A stretch of DNA of 64,000 bases, taken from assembly GCA_934045905.1 (NCBI GenBank), contig OW203773.1:17533246-17597245 (forward strand), in the 5' to 3' direction. This stretch comes from Leuctra nigra (lineage: Eukaryota > Arthropoda > Insecta > Plecoptera > Leuctridae). Position 1 is the stretch's first letter. Every line of letters starts with the position of its first letter. Shown one piece after another: positions 57,182-64,000 of the stretch. The position numbers and the translations under genes were made by a program. The notes beneath the pieces were generated by a model that saw nothing but the letters and a program-made list of their open reading frames with translations, searched no databases and had not been told where the DNA came from.

Positions 57182-60031
57182 TCACCCCGAGAGTGCGTGG
57201 ATTGGTCTTCTATGCCAGTCCCATTCTTTCACCCTATACTCCACTTGTAGGCGGGCGAGGGGGTTGGGTGAGTCCAGCGTGGTCTCATACAGCGTCAGGG
57301 CCTGGTCCTGAAGGAACGTGGCGATCATATCGACCTCCAGGTGGTCGTGAAGGTCGGTGATGCGGGTGTAGATGGGAGCATCAGCGACAAGACGAAGAGC
57401 CTTGTTCTGCAGTCGTTGGATTTTCTGTTTTAGAGATTTGCAGCACCAGCTCCAGCAGGGCGATGCATACGTGAAGGTGGGACGTATGATGGTGAGGTAG
57501 AGTCGCCTCTTCGTCGCCACGGACATGTTCGGATTGCGCAGGAGAGGGCGGAGGGCTCCCAGCTTCCCCCAGGCTCTGCTGCAGACTGTCTCGACGTGCT
57601 GCTTGAACGTCAGCTGTGTGTCTAGCTCTACTCCGAGGTAGCGGCTACACGGCTGCCAGGTGATGACGTCACCGCCCATGGTGATGACAGGTGGCCGTTT
57701 TATCTTTCGGAGCTTCGTAAACAGAGTGGCCGTTGTCTTGCTTGTGTTGACGGCGATCCTCCACAAACAAAACCAGTCGTAGGTAGCGTTTAGTGCGTCC
57801 TGGAGGTATTCTTTCAACTTTCGTGGTTGCCAAGACTGGGCGATGATGGCCTCGTCATCCGCGTAGAGCGCGATGTGAGTGCGGTAGAACTCTGTTGGAG
57901 CGTCGTGGACGAAGATGTTGTAGAGGTCTGGACTGAGGACTGAGCCTTGGGGCACTCCGGCGGAGATACTCTTCACAGACGACTGCGAATGTTGGTAGGC
58001 TACATAGAAGCTCCGATCGCGTAGGAATGACGCGATGAGAGCCACGATGTAGGCGGGAACATTAACTCTGTACAGTTTCAGAAGAAGGCCCTCGTGCCAC
58101 ACTCTGTCAAATGCCTTGGCAACGTCCAGAAACACAATGCCAGTGACCATGTTCTGGTTGTAGCCGTCGGCAATGATGTTGGTGACGCGTAGCAGCTGCT
58201 GAGTTGTCGAGTGCTTGGCTCGAAAGCCAAATTGCTCAGCAGGCAGGATGCTATTTTCTTCGAGGTGTCTCTTCAGTCGGCGTTGGATGATCTTCTCCAG
58301 GAGTTTTGAGAGGATGCTTAGCAGGCTGATAGGGCGGTAATTCTGCGGATCTCGTGCAGATTTGCCTGGCTTCTGGAACACGACAACTCGGGCCCTCTTC
58401 CAGATGGTAGGGAAGTGTCCGAGTCGCAGGGAGGCGTTGATGATGTCCACAAGTCTGCTGCAAGCCTTGGCCGAGAACTGCATGACAGTCTCAGCGTTGA
58501 TTCCATCATCTCCTGGAGCCTTCCGTTTCTTCAGCTTGACGACGAGGTCACTAACTTCGGCGAAGCTGCATTCGTCGGCTGCGAGAGGCTCCGTCTCTGC
58601 TTGGCGGCTGGCAGCGAGGTATTCCTCGAGTTCGTCCTCAAGCGCCTCGCTGTGCTCGTTGGCTGGGTTTGGCACGAAGATGCCTTCGAGAGTCGAAGCC
58701 AGGAGTTCGGCTTTGTCTTCCGTACTGCATGCGAGACTATGAGGCCCCTGGATTGGCGGATTTGGCTCTGGTTTCTTTTGGAGTCTTCGCGACATTTGCC
58801 ACACAGACCTGTCGGCAACCTCGAGTCTCGACACTGCTGAGTCCCACATCTGCGCTCGATGTTCGAGCAGAAGCTTGCTAAGTCCCTTGCGGCGCGTCTC
58901 GTAGAGCATCTTCATGTCCGGCGTCTTGTATCGTTGCCAGAGGCGGCGGGCGGCGTTCTTCAGTGCAACACACTTTTGCAAGTGCGGCGGGAGATCGAAT
59001 GTCGTTACTCTTGCACGCGATGCTTTTGGCACTGCCGTGTCAATAGCGTGCTGCACTGACAGAGTGAGGTTCTCTGTGGCGTTGTCGAGCTCTGCTGATG
59101 TCGTGATAGGCGAGGATTCCAGTTCAGTGTCAAGATGGTCTCGGAATGCTGTCCAGTCTGCGCGCTTGAAAGCATAGCGGGGTGGCGGTTCTTGATGCAC
59201 GAGGCAGTCACCGAGCTCAATGATGACTGGATTGTGGTCCGAGGACAGCTCGGCGACAGTCTCCAGGTGTAATGACTGGTTTAGGTTCATGTGCACGGCG
59301 ATGTCAAGCACATCCGGCCTCCGTCTTGCGCCTGCGCCACTGTAGTGTGTTGGCTCGGCAGGTCCAGACACTGAATAGCCGTGACGTCTCGAGTGGGCAA
59401 ACAGATGTTTGCCTCGCATGTTCGCCACACGCGAGTTCCACGCCGGGTTCTTCGCGTTCAGGTCTCCGGCCAGCAGAGTTGGCAGCGGGGATGACATCAG
59501 AGCTGTCATGTCAGCCGAGTGGAAAGCATTCTGTGGTCGGTTGTAGGCGGAGAAGATTCGCAGTTGTCCTCGCGGAGTCGTCACTTCGATGCCAGTAGCT
59601 TCTAGTTCGACAAGAGCAGGTAGCTGGATTTCGTGATGGCGGAGTCGATTGTTGACGATGACAGCTGTTCCTCCTGCGCCGCGCAGTCCAGGTCGGTCTG
59701 TACGATACACGCTGTGGTTCGCAATGCTCAGCTTCTTTCTCGGCACAAGATGTGTCTCGGAGATGAGGGCTATATCGATGTCGTGACGAAGAAGGAAGTC
59801 GACCAGCTCTATCTTCCGAGCGTCATTCAGGCTGTTGGCGTTCCAGGCGACAATTCTTGTGAAACTTGTGTCTAGGCGTGGAGCCGTAACACGGCGGAGA
59901 GCAGCGCGAGAGTAGCAGAAGCTACGAGCTTGCTTCTGGGGGTAGAGGCGGAGGGGAGGACTAGCTTCGAGATTGGACTCACAAGCGTGTTGACTTCCGG
60001 TGTGACGTCGGAGGCCAGGATCGCGTTGCAA
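57182..60031 (-). CDS. LINE ORF2: AP-like endonuclease and reverse transcriptase
   Basis: 949 codons. Residues ~57-275 form an exonuclease-endonuclease-phosphatase domain: WNANS (N64), SETH (E92), AGDLNAKN (D190, N192), D240/D243 and SSDHNP (D265, H266). All expected catalytic positions are present. Residues ~545-800 form the reverse transcriptase: NYRPISLLS (564-572), FLDVAKAFDRVW (D636), GVPQGSVLSP (692-701) and the active-site YADD (723-726). A thumb-like and C-terminal region follows. The protein nicks target DNA and copies the element RNA by target-primed reverse transcription. The frame overlaps ORF1 by 160 nt. The only Met before the endonuclease is the one at 60031, and the first ~50 residues have no domain character. 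Translation may therefore use reinitiation or frameshifting near the ORF1 stop. No stop or frameshift interrupts the domains. Confidence 0.93.
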   Translation of the reverse strand: MQRDPGLRRHTGSQHACESNLEASPPLRLYPQKQARSFCYSRAALRRVTAPRLDTSFTRIVAWNANSLNDARKIELVDFLLRHDIDIALISETHLVPRKKLSIANHSVYRTDRPGLRGAGGTAVIVNNRLRHHEIQLPALVELEATGIEVTTPRGQLRIFSAYNRPQNAFHSADMTALMSSPLPTLLAGDLNAKNPAWNSRVANMRGKHLFAHSRRHGYSVSGPAEPTHYSGAGARRRPDVLDIAVHMNLNQSLHLETVAELSSDHNPVIIELGDCLVHQEPPPRYAFKRADWTAFRDHLDTELESSPITTSAELDNATENLTLSVQHAIDTAVPKASRARVTTFDLPPHLQKCVALKNAARRLWQRYKTPDMKMLYETRRKGLSKLLLEHRAQMWDSAVSRLEVADRSVWQMSRRLQKKPEPNPPIQGPHSLACSTEDKAELLASTLEGIFVPNPANEHSEALEDELEEYLAASRQAETEPLAADECSFAEVSDLVVKLKKRKAPGDDGINAETVMQFSAKACSRLVDIINASLRLGHFPTIWKRARVVVFQKPGKSARDPQNYRPISLLSILSKLLEKIIQRRLKRHLEENSILPAEQFGFRAKHSTTQQLLRVTNIIADGYNQNMVTGIVFLDVAKAFDRVWHEGLLLKLYRVNVPAYIVALIASFLRDRSFYVAYQHSQSSVKSISAGVPQGSVLSPDLYNIFVHDAPTEFYRTHIALYADDEAIIAQSWQPRKLKEYLQDALNATYDWFCLWRIAVNTSKTTATLFTKLRKIKRPPVITMGGDVITWQPCSRYLGVELDTQLTFKQHVETVCSRAWGKLGALRPLLRNPNMSVATKRRLYLTIIRPTFTYASPCWSWCCKSLKQKIQRLQNKALRLVADAPIYTRITDLHDHLEVDMIATFLQDQALTLYETTLDSPNPLARLQVEYRVKEWDWHRRPIHALSG

Positions 60032-61263
60032 AGCTGAGCAACTAGCTCTTTCCAGTTTGGAACTGTATTATCGCTCTCAGTGTCCGAGCTAGAAGGCTGA
60101 GTCTCTATGTTCAAGACTGCATCTGTGTAGGATTGGAAAGAGTGTGGTCTTGGCTGCGGAGCGACTGGGGTTGGTACCTCGAGTCTGCGTTGTTGGGTAG
60201 CTCGCTGCTGCGTGGGGAGCCGAGGGTCCACGTGACTTGGCTCGCGCTGACGATGCTCGGTGCGCGGCGCAGGTGGCGGGCGAGCTGCGAGAGCTCGCTT
60301 GAACGTCGCGCAGCCGCGGTAGCTGGCCGGGTGTTGCTGTTGGCAGTTCGCGCATGTAGCAGGCACTTCGCGAGACACTGGGCACGATTTTGCGTCGTGA
60401 GGACCAGCACATTTCACACATCGGGGCGAGTGCTGACAGAAAGTCGACACATGGCCGAGGCGCTGGCATTTGAAGCATTGCTGCATGCCAGTGCGTGATC
60501 TCGGTGCCTCTGTCGTAATGCGGCAGTGGCACAGATCCTTGAGAGTCGTCAAGTCCTTGCTGCCGGGCGGTGAGGTCAGCACAACTCTGAACAGCGGGAA
60601 GACTCGCTGCGCGCCACGGTCAGTGCGCAGCTGCGTCACGCTGCGCACAGAGTACCCGATGCGCGTCAGCTCGTCCTCGATGTAGTCGACGGGAGTGTTT
60701 CCTGGTAATCCGCGGATGACAAATCGCTGGCACTTTGCTCGGCCATCTAGAGCAAAAGTGTGGTATTGCACTTTTTCTGCTTTAAAGAGTCCGGTTACTG
60801 CGTGGAAGTCCTCCGCGCAGGAGAGTTGCACACGCGTGCAGTCGAACTTTGGAGTCACGTTAAAGTTCCCCTTCGCTAATGCGGCGATCGTGTCGCAAAG
60901 TTGCTTGTGGTTTCCCACAAAATCCCTCAACACGATCGGAGGAACTCTCCCGCGCTTCTTGTTGATCGCGGGTGCCTCCTCACTCACGACGGTTTCTTCA
61001 ATGTTGACATTTTCATCAGCAGCGTCGACTTGTTGGCTGGGAGTCTCTTCTTCTGTGCCCAACACACCGAACGTGTTCGACAGCAACACAGGGTTCAGTG
61101 TCTCGGGACGCTTGCTCGGGCGACCTACTTTCTTGTGCACGCAGCGCGGGAGTGACGAGGAACAGCTGGCTTCGTCCTCGCTGCTAGATGACGTCACACA
61201 CTCACTGTGGTTGCGCTTGGCACACACCTGCTGGAAGTCCATGTCTGTAGGGTTGGTAGCCAT
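59872..61263 (-). CDS. LINE ORF1: gag-like nucleic-acid-binding protein with three zinc knuckles
   Basis: 463 codons. The N-terminus is acidic and Ser-rich with an AT-hook-like KKVGRPSKRP (residues 44-53). Residues ~175-260 resemble the PRE_C2HC-associated domain (RFVIRGLPGNTPVDYIEDEL). Three CCHC knuckles follow: C263/C266/H271/C276, C282/C285/H289/C294 and C304/C307/H311/C318. The last has a longer H-to-C spacing. This is the usual layout of Jockey-clade gag proteins, which coat element RNA and traffic it to the nucleus. A low-complexity Pro/Arg/Gln tail follows. The start codon is the first in frame and lies ~265 nt from the presumed 5' end. Confidence 0.9.
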   Translation of the reverse strand: MATNPTDMDFQQVCAKRNHSECVTSSSSEDEASCSSSLPRCVHKKVGRPSKRPETLNPVLLSNTFGVLGTEEETPSQQVDAADENVNIEETVVSEEAPAINKKRGRVPPIVLRDFVGNHKQLCDTIAALAKGNFNVTPKFDCTRVQLSCAEDFHAVTGLFKAEKVQYHTFALDGRAKCQRFVIRGLPGNTPVDYIEDELTRIGYSVRSVTQLRTDRGAQRVFPLFRVVLTSPPGSKDLTTLKDLCHCRITTEAPRSRTGMQQCFKCQRLGHVSTFCQHSPRCVKCAGPHDAKSCPVSREVPATCANCQQQHPASYRGCATFKRALAARPPPAPRTEHRQREPSHVDPRLPTQQRATQQRRLEVPTPVAPQPRPHSFQSYTDAVLNIETQPSSSDTESDNTVPNWKELVAQLCNAILASDVTPEVNTLVSPISKLVLPSASTPRSKLVASATLALLSAVLRLHA

Positions 61264-61530
61264 GAATAAACAGTGGGCGGTACTCAGTTAGCAGTGCTAA
61301 CCTCACACCTCTTGTCCAGAACACGAAATGAAACACGAAATGAAATCACTGAAATACACTTAACAAAGCAGAGAATAGAGCGTAAAACATATGTAATAAT
61401 AAAGAAAAAGTACTATTAACACTGAATTAACACACACATTTCACTTGCGAACTCGGAATATACACGTAACGGTAAAGATAGCGACAGCGAGCACAGAGAT
61501 GACTACACGGTGTCGTCCAAAACGTCAACA

Positions 61531-61672
61531 AATAAATAAATACAATAGGTAGGTAAACTTTATTCTATCTTAAAGGCCTTGGCCAGGTTGCTTCAGCTTC
61601 TAAATAATAATGTGACAATAATGATTGTATCCAATATTCCAAAAAATCAAATCGATCCGACAATTACAACGC
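61531..61672 (-). promoter_or_regulatory. Possible polyadenylation region on the minus strand
   Basis: Read on the minus strand, GCCTTTAAGATAGAATAAAG (about 61578-61559) contains AATAAA. It could end the transcript of the 61673-62047 frame, or it could be the tail of a degraded retroposon. Confidence 0.25.
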
Positions 61673-62047
61673 TCACAATGTGACAATTAAACTCTTGCCG
61701 CAACCCGCCACACACTGAACGCAAGCCCGCAACGCATGGAGCAGTGACGGCAGTGCGAGGGACCGCCCTGCAAGCCAGCTCGCGGCCGGCCTCGTGCTCT
61801 TACGCTGAAGCAACCTCCTAACTCTATGCCGATACATGGTATCAAATGTCAAATAAGTCAAATGTCCCCGGGTTTTACCGTAATTTACCAAGACATTTTT
61901 CCCGATAATTATTCCAAACTCGTCCACTTGGTGGTGGTTTCTTAGATACCTACAATCTGATTTCCAGACAGATTTCGGCGATGCATTCAGTAATTCGCAC
62001 ATTCGCACGCGGAAGTAATTCGCACTTAAATCTATTTGTAATGTCAT
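61673..62047 (-). CDS. Hypothetical 124-residue ORF
   Basis: An uninterrupted frame from ATG 62047. The first ~70 residues have mixed, protein-like composition (for example NASPKSVWKSDCRYLRNHHQ and VDEFGIIIGKNVLVNYGKT). The last third is Arg/Ala/Leu-rich and lies over a GC-rich block. No domain or signal peptide is recognised. An AATAAA lies ~100 nt downstream. It could be a small gene, a terminal exon or chance. Confidence 0.25.
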   Translation of the reverse strand: MTLQIDLSANYFRVRMCELLNASPKSVWKSDCRYLRNHHQVDEFGIIIGKNVLVNYGKTRGHLTYLTFDTMYRHRVRRLLQRKSTRPAASWLAGRSLALPSLLHALRACVQCVAGCGKSLIVTL

Positions 62048-63097
62048 AATCAGTCTCTGTAAAGTGGTTTGAACAAACTAGTGATGTTTAAGTAGGAGTA
62101 AAGTTGTCTCTGTTAATGTTATGAAGCCACTGTTTATATCTGTCTGCTGATGACTGACTGGGAAATCGATGAAAAGAGAGTTTAATTCCATCCGCGCCTA
62201 CACATTTTAGAGTATTGTTACATTTATATACACATCATTCTTTAACCATTATTACGGTTTTTCACACGCAAGTAAAAAATTTAAACTAAAACTTACATTA
62301 TTCACTTCTATTTATACACTGCAATAGTCACTAGTGTAAACGCTTTTATAATCACTATTTCATAATGATATACATAATTACTATGAAATAAAAGCACTAT
62401 ACATTCAAAATTATTTACTTGCTAGTCTTGCTACTATCCAGTCTTTCTCGCATAAAATAAAAACACACTGAAATATACCACCTATTCATGAAACCACACA
62501 AATCAACGCGCTGCATCCTGCTGTCTTGACGCCGAGCGATCCCTCGCACTGACGTCAGTGCCCCATCCGTGACCGGAAACAAAGAAGGGGTGAAATTCTG
62601 CTCATGGGCCGAAAACAACATTTTTTTTGACGCCTCAGCTCTTCCGACATCAACTACCATCCATTAAAACACATACCTTAGGAAGTCATACTGGGGCTTT
62701 AAGAGGACTGTCCTTAGAAATACATAGGAAATACGTAGGCGGCCAAGGTAGCTAATTTAGATAAAATCTTTGAGCCACAATAATGAATTTATCACTTTGA
62801 AATTTTCACATCACATAAATTAAAGGTGGTTAAATATGCCTTGCTTTCTGTTTTTTTTTAATAAAATTTTAAACATTTTGAACATGGTGTACAATTAGGC
62901 CATTTTTGGGTAGTTTTAAGCATAGAGTACCTAATTTAGATTTCACAAATTAAGCAAAATAAAAAGATAGGCATAATTATAAAACCTTCATTAACAATCC
63001 CTCCAAATTTCAAATTGATTGAAACAAAAGTGTGCCCTACAGATTACTTCCTTTTTGGGTCCAAGCGCTGATTCAAGAGATACTTATTTCTGTCCTG
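62048..63097. other. Intergenic, nothing identified
   Basis: A GC-richer patch at about 62510-62600 has no recognisable frame. The rest is AT-rich. Confidence 0.4.
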
Positions 63098-63358
63098 CAG
63101 GGCGATTGTATAACTTTCTTAGACGAGATAATGGATCGTTATCTATACCAATTGATGAAAGTAAACTATTAATATCATTGTTAATCATTTGAATTGTGCA
63201 AAAGCTACGAGGATATGAAATATAATTACATTATTTATCTCAGGAAGTCGACTTTACGCACTTTGAATTGTTTTACCTTCTGATAGGCTAAATTACTTTC
63301 ATCAATTGGTATCGATAACGATCCATTATCTCGGCTAAGAAGTTATACAATCGCACTG
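63098..63358. mobile_element. TIR MITE, CAGKGCGATTGTATAACTT type
   Basis: A 261-bp element. CAGGGCGATTGTATAACTT at the left and AAGTTATACAATCGCACTG at the right; the arms extend ~65 bp through GAGATAATGGATCGTTAT and CCAATTGATGAAAGTAA. The CAG start resembles hAT termini, but no clear 8-bp duplication was found. Confidence 0.78.
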
Positions 63359-63520
63359 CTGAGCTACGGTGCAGAAATTGTTTGAAATGTTTATACTGTG
63401 GTGTAGAATTGTTTATGAATTTGTCGTGAGACGGCGACGGAGGAGAGTGAAGTGACTGAGCCATGTCTCTCCCCACTCTTGCACCGGCAGCTGACACTTC
63501 ATTGACAAGTCGCTCACAAG

Positions 63521-63985
63521 CAGTGTTGTGACCCACCATGGTTGTGACATAATTTTATCTATATAATTTATCTAGATAATATTTTGTTATCTTTTATCTT
63601 GTCTAGAAACATTTTTCAGTGATTATCTATTATTGTTATCTAGATAAATAAATTGTCTATCTTTTATATAAGATTTTAATTATCTAGATAACGAAATTCG
63701 GGAAAAGCATTGATTTTATCCGTGTTCTGACAAGACTTGACGAGAATGACTTCCGTATATTTTTTTATTCTATCTGTATTTATATTCTTCGATCAGTTAA
63801 AAATGCGTGAATATAATTATAATTCCCATTGAAAAATCAGTCCTTCCCAACATTTTTTTTTATCTTTATCTGAACTAGATTATCTAGATAATTTTTCGAG
63901 TTATCTTTATCTTTATCTAGATAATTTTTCGAGTTATCTTTATCTTTATCTAGATAACGTAAATACGTTATCTGTCACAACACTG
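63521..63985. mobile_element. hAT-type MITE with six TTATCTAGATAA palindromes
   Basis: A 465-bp element. CAGTGTTGTGAC at the left and GTCACAACACTG at the right. A perfect 8-bp duplication CTCACAAG flanks it (63513-63520 and 63986-63993), diagnostic of hAT insertion. The interior carries the exact 12-bp palindrome TTATCTAGATAA at 63568, 63636, 63680, 63880, 63913 and 63946. The last three lie in 33-bp tandem units. No ORF. Confidence 0.93.
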
Positions 63986-64000
63986 CTCACAAGCACTTGC

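Larger units (their letters stand above)
56990..61530 (-). mobile_element. Full-length Jockey-like non-LTR retrotransposon (LINE)
   Basis: Contains two open frames in the expected order, gag-like ORF1 (61263-59872) then EN-RT ORF2 (60031-57182), a 5' leader (about 61264-61530, with GACGTTTTGGACGACACCGT near the outer end) and a 3' trailer (about 57181-56990) with a GAGGAGGGGTTCCTCCTC hairpin. It is much richer in GC than the flanks. No poly-A tail is visible at the 3' border, and no target duplication could be fixed. Both borders are approximate. Confidence 0.85.

Noticed and set aside
58362..58840. Long plus-strand ORFs (126 and 141 codons) over the LINE
   Set aside because: Shadow frames of the GC-rich ORF2 on the minus strand.
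60695..61291. 198-codon plus-strand ORF
   Set aside because: Antisense shadow of LINE ORF1, which has clear zinc knuckles in the minus frame.

Overview
This is eukaryotic nuclear DNA: AT-rich, with spliced-looking single exons, microsatellites and a dense load of transposable elements, mostly short non-autonomous DNA elements. A Jockey-like non-LTR retrotransposon, an R2-like fragment, a tandem C2H2 zinc-finger gene carrying SUMO-type acidic motifs, a THAP-domain remnant and frequent GGTACCTACC-type words point to an insect, most likely a hemipteran (whitefly or aphid-like). The species call is an inference and cannot be settled from this window.

Layout. 1-12 kb is intergenic, with an inverted-repeat element, two terminal-inverted-repeat (TIR) MITEs whose termini begin CACTCG, a reverse tRNA-type SINE head, a 92-bp tandem repeat, a large palindromic element (6126-8458), a foldback and a GAGCGAGCG-family repeat. 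12-17 kb holds two possible first coding exons: plus strand at 12364 (weak) and minus strand at 14204 (a clear signal-peptide exon with splice donor), plus more MITEs. 17-33 kb is repeat on repeat. Its main tenant is a family with a long 5' palindrome, internal CRE/ETS/YY1-like arrays and a 3' hairpin, including one copy nested inside another. It also holds a 55-bp higher-order satellite bounded by TIRs and a broken THAP exon. 33-37 kb has MITEs and a ~510-bp tandem array. 37-47 kb has diverged members of the same families and a three-level nested insertion. 47.7-48.4 kb is the C-terminal part of an R2-like retrotransposon. 48-54 kb is AT-rich and nearly featureless. 54.7-56.0 kb is a C2H2 zinc-finger gene. 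57-61.5 kb is a full-length two-ORF Jockey-like LINE on the minus strand with both frames open. 61.5-64 kb holds a hypothetical ORF and two TIR MITEs, the last with a perfect 8-bp hAT-type target duplication.

The most interesting system is the palindrome-plus-hairpin family. Its architecture is an 11-bp subterminal inverted repeat (CCAGCCAAGTC / GACTTGGCTGG), a 3' terminal hairpin GTGGAGCGACCGCTCCAC, ~125-155-bp internal repeats, insertion between A and T, and no target duplication. That matches Helentron-associated (HINE / DINE-1-like) rolling-circle elements. Two properties look unusual. Each copy's two ~150-nt 5' arms are matched to each other, sharing private mutations not found in other copies. 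Each internal repeat also places TGACGTCA, CTTCCGG and AAAATGGCGG in a fixed order.
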